DNA from: Moraxella haemolytica
Lineage (GTDB): Bacteria; Pseudomonadota; Gammaproteobacteria; Pseudomonadales; Moraxellaceae
Direction: 5' to 3'
DNA: 64,000 nucleotides
NCBI RefSeq assembly: GCF_030177935.1
Contig: NZ_CP089974.1
Span: 1,860,001 to 1,924,000 of the forward strand
Within the stretch, counting starts at the first letter, position 1. Each line of letters opens with the position of its first letter. The notes below the pieces were generated by a model. It was given only the letters and a program-made list of their open reading frames with translations. It was not told where the DNA came from and made no database searches. Both the position numbers and the translations under genes were made by a program. Positions 55,748-64,000 of the stretch are shown here, one piece after another.

Positions 55748-58317
55748 TTATTGTGCTTGACACTGCACCGCATAGGTATTGACGGCTTGGCTGTTTGTGC
55801 GGTTAAGGTTTGGAATGTGGTAATCAAACACACAGCGGTCGGCTTTACCACCACCCCACACGATTTTTATCTTGCCGGCAGTTTTTTGTAGATCGCCTGC
55901 GAACAGTCGTCCGCCTTGTACCACATAGCCTATCATCTTGCCTTGCTCATCAAAGGCTTCTGCCGCCATCGGTGGAATACCACCATTTGCCAGAGTAACA
56001 TCAAACAACACCATAGCGTTCTGCTTGGCTTTAAAATCTAACAAAATGACACTATCCGCCTTTGGAATGACCTCTTGTTTGGTAGAAGATAGCTCCACAT
56101 TGAACGGTAGATTGTCCGGATCGATGGTAACGCTGTTTTCTTCATAAGGGGATAGGTAGTTTACAATCGCATTACCGAAGCGGTCAATCTTTATGCCACC
56201 TGCACCAACCGTTGCCCCCCTCAGCCCCTTTGGCATGAATGATTGCAAAGCTGTCGCCCACATTTTTCGCTAGCGTAATGCCTTTGGGGTGGACGACAAT
56301 GCCACCATTTGCCGAGACAGAACTGACGGTTGCGGTTGCTGTCTTGGGCAGCAGTGGACGATAGGCTGACATAGCGGTGATCATAGCCCAAGTTGGCAGA
56401 GATGGCAATGCCACTGTCTGAGCCAGAGTAGCCTACGCCATAGTTCCAGTTGCGTGCTTGTCCGAGCGAGCCAGACATAGAGACGCTTCTTTGGCTATTA
56501 TCGCCATTGGTGCTGTAACTGCTTGATAAGGTCGGAGCACTAGAATCGCCCATCGGTATAGAAACGGACGCATACACTCGCTTATCGGTCTTGTTTTCTT
56601 CACTGTCATAAGTGTGGCTATAGCCTAAATTATAGCTTAGCTTCTTATAACGGTTGGAGTAGCTAAATTGGAATTGGTTGATGTGTTTTGGACTGTTCCA
56701 AAATGTGCGTCTCACCCCAGACAAAAACAGCGTGCCTTTGTTTTCGCCCAACCGCTGACTGACAACCAGTTGTGTTTGGTTTTTTAGTCTGGCATTGAGC
56801 GTACGCAGATTTTCTAGGTACAGTGGCTGATCGTTGTGCCAGATGGTATCTTGTAGCGTGTGAAAATCACAGCTAGAATAACGATATGCCACCAGTGTTA
56901 CGCTCGTATCGGTTCTGGGTACGCTAACGCTATACTCAGCGTGGATACTGTAGCCTTTTTGTGAGTTGGGCTCGTAGGGCAAATCAGCGATTGAATAGGT
57001 CATGTCGGTAGAGAATGCCCCAATCGGCGTATTAAATGCCATACCACCTAAGACCGAGCGGTAGTTACGAGTCAGCTGTGCTGCACCGTTTAAGGTTAGG
57101 TTATTACTAAAGCCGTATTGCAACGAACCTTGTACTAGCTTGGCTTTTGAAAGATAGTCGCCATAGCGATAACGCCCTGCCGACACTTGATAACGCCACC
57201 GCCCCTGACGCATGAGCTGGGCAACGCTGGCATAAGGCACATTAAAGGTGCGAACCACAATCTGTTGGCTTCTGTAATCTCCACCGTCAAGTCGCCAACA
57301 TAGCCAGTTGGATACAGGTCATCAATCACAAATGGACCTGCCGGCACGGTGGTCTGATACAAAATCTGCTTGGCTTGATAGATGGTAACTTTTGCGTTAC
57401 TGTTAGCAACATACGGTCATCACTGGCGATACTCACCCCACGCAAAGCGACGCCCTCGACCAACTGTCCACCTGCATTAAAATCGCCCACCGTCAGCTCG
57501 CCACCAATGGCGACAATGCCACGCCGTGCGTAGGTCTCGTTGCTGATATATTTACCTGTGCTTCGCTCGCCAAAACGGTTACGGCTAAACTCTTTTGAAC
57601 CACTGTGGCGAATGCCCCCAACCAAGCAGATTGATACCGCCTTGAATGCCTAGATAAGACTGGTCGGTAATTGACCCTGATTTGGCAAAAGAACGGCAAT
57701 GATTGACATTGTAGTTCACATATGCCGCAGGTACGCCATCTTGCCACAGTGCAGGCGAAATCCAACCTCTAGGACGACGCACAACCAACGCCTGTGGAAT
57801 GGTCAAATCAAAGCGGAAATTACCCAAGTTAAACTTGGCTGTCCCTTTGACCGCTCGGTAGAACGGCACACAGTCAGTATCGGCAGAGATAGCACCGAAC
57901 GCCTCATCTTTTAGGTCTAGTATCGTCTTAAGTTGGGGCGTTAGCATAGTACACTGCGGTTGTCCTGCTCTATATAGCGGATTTTGCCAGTGCCTTTATG
58001 CTCGCCATTGACATAAATGTCTGAGTCATACTCACCGCTTGGCACGGCGTCAGCATAGCCAAAACGCCTAACATCAATGCGGTTTTCTTGTTTTTCACTG
58101 CGTAAAAAACTGCTACTGAATTCAACAAAGTCATCACCCACATCAGACGACCACGACTCTGCCGTGTCTGATGATGTGTTTGATGATACATCTGCCTCAC
58201 CGATTAGTTGCCCACCATCAATCTGCCCAACAGGCTCAGCATTGGCAGATTGCAAAGCCAATCCCGATAAGACCATCAAGGTGGTTTTTGACAGAGCAAA
58301 CAAAGGCGTTTTTTCAC
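55748..58317 (-). pseudogene. Chaperone-usher outer-membrane usher (FimD/PapC family), about seven frameshifts
   Basis: Fragments in successive frames rebuild an usher of about 850 residues. From the N terminus: signal peptide LFALSKTTLMVLSGLALQSA; N-terminal domain with GEYDSDIYVNG; TPQLKTILDLK; LTIPQALVVRRPRGWISPAL; HSGSKEFSRNRFGERSTGKY; barrel with VPAGPFVIDDLYPTGYVGDL; plug and central barrel (YASVAQLMRQGRWRYQVSAG); NGGIVVHPKGITLAKNVGDS; C-terminal domain to 55748. Breaks fall near 58310 (A6 tract), 57955, 57605, 57405, 57270, 56335 and 56217 (G6 tract). One added A in the first tract restores MKKTPLFALS from a GTG at 58317. No functional usher can be made. Confidence 0.88.
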
Positions 58318-58504
58318 AAGGGTGTTTCCTTTAATATCACCCACCAATGGGGTGCTTAAGCATATTTTATAACAATAACAACAAGTTTAACAATGATTTA
58401 TCGTGATTAAACAGTGATTTGACAAACAATTAAACGCTCACCCAAACGATTCAAACCCTGACCAAGCAGGGTGCGATGAATGCCGCTTTTGTGGTGGGAG
58501 AAAT

Positions 58505-58541
58505 CCTGCCACATTGGGCGATGACAACAACCGATGGCAGG
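58505..58541. other. Inverted repeat between chaperone and usher remnants
   Basis: CCTGCCA and TGGCAGG are 7-bp complements about 22 bases apart, just beyond the chaperone stop. It may be a weak terminator or processing hairpin; no T-run follows. Confidence 0.4.
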
Positions 58542-58989
58542 TTATTGTAGTGGCGTTTCGCCATCTTGATAGCCGCCATAATCATTGATGATTTGCCATT
58601 TGATGTTTTTTGCACCTTGTGCGTTTTTGATTGAAAAATCTAGCGTATCAAATGGCTTTACCATACCAATTTGTTCAACACTGGCAGGCTCTGCTTGTCC
58701 TATCGCCTCAACATTACTAAAAGTGATGTGATAAGGGGTTGGGTTGGTGGCGGTGAGCGTCTCGCCGTTTAGTGTCCATTTTACCTGCTGTGGGGCGTCT
58801 GCGATGTCCATCGCCAGTGCCGGTCGGAAAAAGAACTTGATACGGCTACGGATAGACATTTGCAGATAGCTTTGTCCTTTGGTCTCCGCTTCGGTTGGTT
58901 TGGGTGGAATGTCTAATACATTAAGATAAAACACCGATTCACGGTCCTGTGGCAGTGGCTCGCCAGTATAGACCACACGCAGTGTCTGA
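58542..58989 (-). pseudogene. Periplasmic fimbrial chaperone, N-terminal half deleted
   Basis: The remaining reading frame starts abruptly at the end of the pilin gene and encodes QTLRVVYTGEPLPQDRESVF, then YLNVLDIPPKP, QMSIRSRIKFFFRPAL and the second immunoglobulin-like domain of a PapD/FimC chaperone, to a stop at 58542. The signal peptide and most of domain 1, including the conserved Arg that anchors subunit carboxyl ends, are missing. About 144 residues remain of an expected 230-240. A deletion joining the pilin 3' end to the chaperone is the simplest explanation. Confidence 0.85.
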
Positions 58990-59553
58990 CTAAACGATAG
59001 AGTATTCTACTTCAGACTTTACTTTACCCACTGTTGCTTGACCAATTGCATAGTATTCAACAGAATATTGCATAGCACCATTTGCTAGACCGTTTAAAGG
59101 TTGATATTGCTGACCTCTATAGGCTGCATTACCAATCTGGATTGGCGTACCATTTACTTCATTCAAACGCAAGTTTACATTAGATGCGTAGGTAGGCTGA
59201 CCCTCTTCAAGATTTTTTAATGTATAAGTTACGGTATCAACATTTGGAGAAGTACGGAATTCAACACGCACTAATTGGTTGAGACTATCTGTTTTACAAC
59301 CCTCTAATTCAATAGAAAAGTTTTTACCACCAGCCACTTTACCGGCTACATCTAACTTGGTTGCTTGCACTTTGTCCAAAGTAACAGTTTGTTCGTTTGT
59401 ACCAGTTTTAATGATACAAGCTTGGTCAATAACCTCGCCTTCAAATTTAACCTTACCATCATATTTGCCAGCATATCCAGCAACTTGTGCAGAAGCGGTG
59501 GTTGAAGCTAAAGCTGAAAATACTACTGCTGTAGCAAGAAAAATTTTTTTCAT
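58990..59553 (-). CDS. Type 1-like fimbrial major subunit (FimA family)
   Basis: 187 residues with signal peptide MKKIFLATAVVFSALASTTA cleaved after ASA near residue 22. Mature pilin fold: donor-strand N terminus, VKFEGEVIDQACIIKTG with Cys46, and ELEGCKTDS with Cys86, forming the standard disulfide; C-terminal VEYYAIGQATVG and VKSEVEYSIV strands. It may lack one or two residues at the very end, where the chaperone deletion joins. Only apparently intact gene of the locus. The promoter at 59649-59672 contains a G7 tract. Confidence 0.87.
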   Translation of the reverse strand: MKKIFLATAVVFSALASTTASAQVAGYAGKYDGKVKFEGEVIDQACIIKTGTNEQTVTLDKVQATKLDVAGKVAGGKNFSIELEGCKTDSLNQLVRVEFRTSPNVDTVTYTLKNLEEGQPTYASNVNLRLNEVNGTPIQIGNAAYRGQQYQPLNGLANGAMQYSVEYYAIGQATVGKVKSEVEYSIV

Positions 59554-59648
59554 TTAAGAAAACCTATAAAAGATTAAAAAAATTAAGTTTGGCGTTGTTA
59601 CCATGAATACTGGCAAAAAAATGACGCATCCATAACACGCCGATAATT

Positions 59649-59672
59649 ATTATACCCCCCCTGCAAAAGCAA
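59649..59672 (-). promoter_or_regulatory. Pilin promoter with G7 tract against the -10 box
   Basis: Minus strand: TTGCTT (59672-59667), then TTGCA and GGGGGGG (59661-59655), then perfect TATAAT (59654-59649), about 95 bases before the pilin start. The G-run lies wholly in the spacer, so its length sets -35/-10 spacing. This is the layout of phase-variable fimbrial promoters such as the poly-C promoters of Bordetella fim genes. Confidence 0.62.
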
Positions 59673-59844
59673 ACATTACTTTCATTCCATTAACAATTGT
59701 TATACAAATCATACCAAAAGCCCTACGCCTAGCTAGGTACTTGGTTGGGGGTGTATGGCTTGTTTTTGGGTGTCTATGCGATGACTTGGCACGGTCTTGG
59801 CGTGGTCTTGTCTTGGTATTTATTAGGCGTTGGTTTGGTCTTTA

Positions 59845-61962
59845 CTAGGCATTGACATAGTCTTTGGTCTGGGGTAGCCATGTGTCTATCATCCGCTGTG
59901 CCAACATCTGCCGTGAGTCGTGCCTGTCGTCCGACTGCATCAGCCGATGGGCGATACTGTGTGCCGCCACGAGTAGCACCTCATCACGCACGATATCCGC
60001 CAGATAGTAGCCCATATCGCCTGTTTGGCGTTTGCCCAACAACTCGCCTGCCCCACGCAGTTCTAGGTCTTTTTGGGCAATCACAAAGCCATCGGTACTG
60101 TATTTTAGTACATTGAGCCGTTGAATGCCTGTGGGCGATAATGGTAGCTGATACAGCAGTACACAAAAAGATTTGTTTAAGCCACGCCCCACACGCCCAC
60201 GCAACTGGTGTAGCTGTGATAGACCCAGACGCTCGGCATTTTCAATCACCATCAAGGACGCATTAGGCACATCTACGCCCACCTCGATGACGGTAGTGGC
60301 GACCAGTAGGTCAATATCGCCTAGCTTAAACTGGTGCATGACTGCCTGTTTGTCAGCAGGCTTCATCTTGCCATGCACCAGCCCAACACGAATGTCCAGA
60401 CGCTCGCACAAATCTGCATACAACAGCTCTGCCGACTGTGCGTCTAGGACGCTAGATTCCTCAACCAAAGGACACACCCAGTAGGCTTGCTTGCCTGCTT
60501 GACAGTTGACAGAGATTCTCTCGATGACTTCATCACGGCGGTCTCGGCTGATAGTTACGGTAGTGATTGGCGTGCGGTTGGGCGGTAGTTCATCAATCAC
60601 TGAGATGTCCATGTCGCCATACATACTCATGGCGAGTGTTCTTGGAATGGGTGTGGCGGTCATGGCAAGCTGATGCGGTGTGGCGTTGGCGACACCTTTA
60701 TTGGCAAGACGCAATCTTTGTTCCACCCCAAAGCGGTGCTGTTCATCAATGATGACCAAGCCCAATTTGGCGAACACGACACCATCTTGGAATAAAGCGT
60801 GCGTCCCTACCACGACCTGCACCTCGTTGGCGATGATTTGTGAGAGCATGGCGTTTTTTTCTTTGGTGGTCTGCTTGCCTGCCAAAAAACCCACGCCCAC
60901 GCCCAACGGCTCAAACCATTTTTGAAAATTGATGAAATGCTGTTCTGCCAAAATCTCGGTCGGTGCCATCACTGCCACCTGCCAACCACTATCTAGGGCA
61001 TGGCACGCCGTGAGTGCCGCCACTAGCGTCTTGCCTGCACCGACATCGCCTTGGATTAGCCTTAGCATGGGCTTACTGGTCGCCATGTCTGCCACCGTCT
61101 CTGCGATGACTCGCTTTTGGGCATGGGTCAGCTCAAATGGCAAGCTAGCAACTAGCCTGTCCGCCAGTGGACTGGTCGCATCGCAGTATGGGGCTTTGTG
61201 CTGATAAAGGTTGTTACGGCGATACAAAAAAGCCAACTGATGTGCCACTAGCTCCTCAATAATGAGACGGCGACAGGCAGGGTGCGTGCGTTCTTTTAGC
61301 CCCTCTAGTAGTGCCGTCTGAGCAAAGATATCGGCATCTTTATCCGGTAGATGAATCTGCTTGAGTGCGGTCAATAAATCCGCCTGCACATCTAGCACGC
61401 CTGCTTGATGCAACTCATCGGCAGATAGGCAATATAAGGTTTCATGTGAAACGGCATTGATGGCAAGACGAACCAACTGGCGGATTTTATTCTGATGTAG
61501 TCCCTTGACAGCAGGATAAATCGGCAACAGCCCACTCTCAAACGACCTTGTCCCTGTGATGTGATACTCTGGGTGTGCCATCTGCACCCCATAGCGACTG
61601 ACTTTAATCTCGCCAAAGGCGGTGATGTTCGCCCCTAGTACCATCGTGTTTTTTAGCCCTGCATAGGTCTTAAAAAACCTAAGCACCAGTACCCCTGTAT
61701 CATCATCAATGGCGACACTCATGCCAGTTCGGTTCATCTCAACATTCGTTACCACGCCACGCACCAGTACGCTCATGCCATGCTCAACATTGCCAATCGG
61801 CACAAGGCGAGTCCTATCCTCATAATCACGGGGCAGGTGCATGAGCATATCAAAGATTCTATGCACCCCAAGCTCTGATAGTCGCCCTGCCAAGCTAGCC
61901 CCCACGCCAGACAGTGCCGTCATGGGCAGATGAATCACAGACTGTACGGATTTATTTGACAT
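59845..61962 (-). CDS. recG: ATP-dependent DNA helicase RecG
   Basis: Branch-migration helicase for stalled forks and recombination intermediates. 705 residues. N-terminal wedge/OB domain (LPRDYEDRTRL, VLVRGVVTNVE), helicase motifs I GDVGAGKT, II DEQHRFG, III TATPIPRT, and VI QLRGRVGRG. Ends with the TRG-type helical hairpin. The ribosome site AAGGT precedes the ATG. Convergent-tandem with the fimbrial locus, divergent from argA. Confidence 0.96.
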   Translation of the reverse strand: MSNKSVQSVIHLPMTALSGVGASLAGRLSELGVHRIFDMLMHLPRDYEDRTRLVPIGNVEHGMSVLVRGVVTNVEMNRTGMSVAIDDDTGVLVLRFFKTYAGLKNTMVLGANITAFGEIKVSRYGVQMAHPEYHITGTRSFESGLLPIYPAVKGLHQNKIRQLVRLAINAVSHETLYCLSADELHQAGVLDVQADLLTALKQIHLPDKDADIFAQTALLEGLKERTHPACRRLIIEELVAHQLAFLYRRNNLYQHKAPYCDATSPLADRLVASLPFELTHAQKRVIAETVADMATSKPMLRLIQGDVGAGKTLVAALTACHALDSGWQVAVMAPTEILAEQHFINFQKWFEPLGVGVGFLAGKQTTKEKNAMLSQIIANEVQVVVGTHALFQDGVVFAKLGLVIIDEQHRFGVEQRLRLANKGVANATPHQLAMTATPIPRTLAMSMYGDMDISVIDELPPNRTPITTVTISRDRRDEVIERISVNCQAGKQAYWVCPLVEESSVLDAQSAELLYADLCERLDIRVGLVHGKMKPADKQAVMHQFKLGDIDLLVATTVIEVGVDVPNASLMVIENAERLGLSQLHQLRGRVGRGLNKSFCVLLYQLPLSPTGIQRLNVLKYSTDGFVIAQKDLELRGAGELLGKRQTGDMGYYLADIVRDEVLLVAAHSIAHRLMQSDDRHDSRQMLAQRMIDTWLPQTKDYVNA

Positions 61963-62267
61963 GGTGTACCTTAGATGACCATTCTTTATCGTGTTGATGT
62001 TGATGTTTTGACAATGTTTTTAAAATATTTTTTGTTAAAATACTTCTACAGATGGTTTTGATTGTACAACCATTTTTTAAAATTGAAAAGACAATATCAC
62101 AAAAACCCCATCGCAAGCCTTTGTTTTACAGCCCATGCTTTTGCCATCATCAAGATGGCAAAGATATCGGCACACTTGCCAGTTTTTTAAAAAAATACTT
62201 GGCATTCTAAAAAAAGCCTAATATCATAAGCCCAATATTATCATGGTCATTTAGCCAAGGCAGTCTC
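61963..62267. other. 305-bp divergent intergenic region, recG / argA
   Basis: No supported gene. AT-rich. Holds an inverted repeat at 62139-62163 (TTTGCCATC-ATCAA-GATGGCAAA, with a flanking T-G pair) about 105 bases before argA. It has no T-run and could be a protein site or RNA hairpin. I found no clear ArgR box. Confidence 0.5.
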
Positions 62268-63644
62268 ATGAGACAAGACAACTCATCAACCGCTCCTGTA
62301 GCCAACCATCACCAACCATCACCAACCAACTCCCAGACTGGCACTCACACTGGCACCCAAAATCCAATCCAGTGGTTTCGTCATTGTGCCCCTTATATCA
62401 ACACTCACCGTAACAAGACTTTTGTCATCATGTTCGGTGGCGAGACGGTGGCACACCCTGATTTTAACCGCTTGATTCATGATTTTGCACTACTGCATAG
62501 CTTGGGTATTCGTCTGGTATTGGTTCATGGGGCACGCCCACAGATTGAGCAGACACTAGCCCAAGCAGGCATTGACAGCAGTACTCACAAGAACCTTCGC
62601 ATCACGCCTGCTGTCGCCATGCCACACATTCTATCGACTGTGGGGTCGATTCGCCTATCGCTAGAAGCACGGCTGTCCATGGGGCTTGCCAACTCGCCCA
62701 TGTTCGGTGCACGCATTGACGCTGTTTCTGGCAACTTCATCGCCGCCAGACCCTATGGCGTGCGTGGTGGCATTGACCATCAGATGACAGGCGAAGTACG
62801 CAGTATTGACAGCACCGCCATTCATCATAATCTAAAACAAGGGCATATCGTCATCTTAAGCCCCATTGGTTTTTCGGCAACAGGCGATATTTTCAATCTA
62901 TCAGCCGAAGATGTCGCCAAACATACCGCCTGTGCCTTGCAAGCGGACAAGCTCATCTTGTTGGCAGAAGATGCCATCTACCATGACGGTCATCTCGTCC
63001 GTGAACTCACCACCCAAGAAGCAACAACACTACTAACACAACCACTCGCTACAGACGAGATGGGCAGACTGATAGACTGTGCCATTGGCGTGAGCGATGT
63101 GGTAGAAAGAACGCACATTCTACCCTTTGCCAAAGATGGCGTACTGCTTGAAGAGCTATTCACCACCGATGGGCTAGGCACGATGATTACTCGCACGCCC
63201 TATGATCAAATCCGAGCCGCTACGCTTAGCGATGTGGTCGGCTTACTTGCTCTACTAAAACCGCTAGAAGAAGCAGGCATTCTCATCGCCAGACCCCAAC
63301 AACGACTAGAAGCAGACATTGAACATTATAGCGTCATTGAGCGAGATGGCATGGTCGTTGGCTGTGCGGCCTTGTATCCGCTTGATGAACATGGTGCAGA
63401 GATTGCCAGTATTGCCATTCACCCTGACTATCGTGGTGGCAGTCGTGGCGATGACTTGTTAAGATTCATGGAACATCAGGCGAAAAGTTTGGGGTTTTTA
63501 CGCATTTTTGCTCTAACCACGCATACTAGCCATTGGTTCATTGAGCATGGTTTTTATGAAACCGAAGTTACCGCCCTACCCATTGAACGCCAACAACGCT
63601 ACCACAACGGCAGAAATTCTAAGGTTTTTTGTAAGGTTTTATAA
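62268..63644 (+). CDS. argA: N-acetylglutamate synthase, two-domain ArgA
   Basis: First step of arginine synthesis. 458 residues: amino-acid-kinase domain (NTHRNKTFVIMFGGE, LVLVHGARPQIE) then a GNAT acetyltransferase domain (IASIAIHPDYRGGSRGDDLL, ALTTHTSHWF). Similarity to E. coli ArgA begins at FRHCAPYINTHR near residue 38; the first 35 residues are a Gln/Pro/Ser/Thr/His-rich extension encoded over tandem repeats. No internal ATG offers a better start. Monocistronic, next to a terminator shared with the following convergent gene. Confidence 0.94.
   Translation: MRQDNSSTAPVANHHQPSPTNSQTGTHTGTQNPIQWFRHCAPYINTHRNKTFVIMFGGETVAHPDFNRLIHDFALLHSLGIRLVLVHGARPQIEQTLAQAGIDSSTHKNLRITPAVAMPHILSTVGSIRLSLEARLSMGLANSPMFGARIDAVSGNFIAARPYGVRGGIDHQMTGEVRSIDSTAIHHNLKQGHIVILSPIGFSATGDIFNLSAEDVAKHTACALQADKLILLAEDAIYHDGHLVRELTTQEATTLLTQPLATDEMGRLIDCAIGVSDVVERTHILPFAKDGVLLEELFTTDGLGTMITRTPYDQIRAATLSDVVGLLALLKPLEEAGILIARPQQRLEADIEHYSVIERDGMVVGCAALYPLDEHGAEIASIAIHPDYRGGSRGDDLLRFMEHQAKSLGFLRIFALTTHTSHWFIEHGFYETEVTALPIERQQRYHNGRNSKVFCKVL
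62302..62331 (+). repeat. 10-bp tandem repeat inside the argA 5' end
   Basis: CCAACCATCA occurs at 62302-62311 and 62312-62321, followed by CCAACCAACT. A second imperfect 12-bp repeat (ACTGGCACTCAC / ACTGGCACCCAA) follows. Ten is not a multiple of three, so gain or loss of a unit would shift the argA frame. Confidence 0.9.
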
Positions 63645-63757
63645 AAATCCACACGCCCACAAGCCATCAGACAACAAGGCATAGATGGCATGATGGCGAC
63701 ATAAGACCCACACGGTCAGTCATTACTGTGTCGCCCATCACCACACCAAAACACCAC

Positions 63758-63792
63758 AAAAAACCCCTTAAAATCACTTTTAAGGGGTTTTT
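63758..63792. terminator. Bidirectional terminator, argA / FKBP gene
   Basis: CCCCTTAAAA pairs with TTTTAAGGGG around TCAC, flanked by A6 and T5 runs. Suits both converging genes. Confidence 0.93.
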
Positions 63793-63808
63793 AACACCAA
63801 CGAATGGT

Positions 63809-64000
63809 TTATTTATGGTGGTGTTCTTCTGCACCATGAGCGGCTGCATGGGCTGCCATTTCTTGTTGGGCTTTTTCAATGGCAGCTTTTGCCTGTGCAT
63901 CGTCTAATAGCTCAACAGTAAAGATTAGCACGCTGTTTGGCTCAATAGCAGGGTTGCCAGTCTCGCCATAGGCAAGCTCTGATGGCACATACAGTTCGTA
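63809..64000 (-). CDS. FKBP-type peptidyl-prolyl cis-trans isomerase, 3' end only
   Basis: The minus-strand frame enters from the window edge as YELYVPSELAYGETGNPAIE, then PNSVLIFTVELLDDAQAKAA, the last strand of an FKBP domain (LAYG and VELL motifs). It ends in an Ala/His-rich tail, EMAAHAAAHGAEEHHHK, with the stop at 63809. Accelerates proline isomerisation; folding location (periplasm or cytosol) cannot be told without the N terminus. The His-rich tail recalls metal-binding SlyD-like tails but the domain is FklB/FkpA-like. Confidence 0.85.
   Translation of the reverse strand, partial: YELYVPSELAYGETGNPAIEPNSVLIFTVELLDDAQAKAAIEKAQQEMAAHAAAHGAEEHHHK

Noticed and set aside
54292-58317. Frameshifts in the fimbrial locus as pure sequencing error
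   Set aside because: About nine lesions cluster in three adjacent genes while dozens of long genes elsewhere are intact, and one lesion is a large deletion; still, single homopolymer breaks should be confirmed in reads.

Overview
This window is a chromosomal segment of a gamma-proteobacterium that best fits the genus Moraxella (family Moraxellaceae). The evidence is protein-level resemblance, moderately AT-rich DNA, and gene order: rsmH-ftsL-ftsI-murE-murF-mraY as a stand-alone division block, and tRNA-fMet-rimP-nusA-infB-rbfA-truB-rpsO-pnp. I cannot name the species. Most of the window is housekeeping DNA, densely packed and almost free of broken genes outside a few surface or accessory spots.

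Layout. 1-2.5 kb: 3' part of hisC, then class I fumarase. 2.7-10.4 kb (minus): peptidoglycan/division block from rsmH to mraY behind one clear promoter. 10.8-14.2 kb: gltX, a tRNA-Ala/tRNA-Glu pair and an FAD-linked dehydrogenase. 14.4-20.7 kb: a DUF3025 protein, htpG, a zinc alcohol dehydrogenase, and bioF-bioC. 20.7-25.3 kb (minus): an accessory island with a nicotinamidase gene inserted between two copies of a 37-bp repeat, a class II glutamine amidotransferase, and a restriction-modification pair (HinP1I-like nuclease, HhaI-like methylase, predicted GCGC specificity) whose methylase start overlaps the homoserine kinase stop. 25.6-29.6 kb: hisF, ribH, nusB, thiL, pgpA. 29.6-37.1 kb: NCS1 transporter, glmU, a PTS EIIC-like protein, upp, a YbaN-like protein and a SulP transporter.

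37.2-48.5 kb (minus): the translation/RNA-decay superoperon, read from tRNA-Leu and initiator tRNA through rimP, nusA, infB, rbfA, truB, rpsO to pnp. Two related outer-membrane barrel genes sit between truB and rpsO; one is frameshifted near its end. The rpsO leader can fold into an H-type pseudoknot and the pnp leader into a long hairpin, both suggestive of autoregulation. 48.5-54.2 kb: secG, tpiA, then pilB-pilC-pilD-coaE for type IV pili. 54.3-59.6 kb (minus): a decaying chaperone-usher fimbrial locus with an intact major pilin, a truncated chaperone, an usher with about seven frameshifts, and an adhesin with a stop codon after its signal peptide. A G7 tract abuts the pilin gene's -10 box, and the frameshifted barrel gene has the same promoter layout with G5. 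59.8-64 kb: recG, argA with a repeat-encoded N-terminal extension, and the 3' end of an FKBP-type prolyl isomerase gene.

No CRISPR array, rRNA operon, prophage or complete insertion sequence was seen. The points most worth following are the GCGC restriction system with apparent depletion of its site, the rpsO pseudoknot, the G-tract promoters, the fimbrial locus that keeps only its pilin, and the repeat-flanked nicotinamidase insertion.
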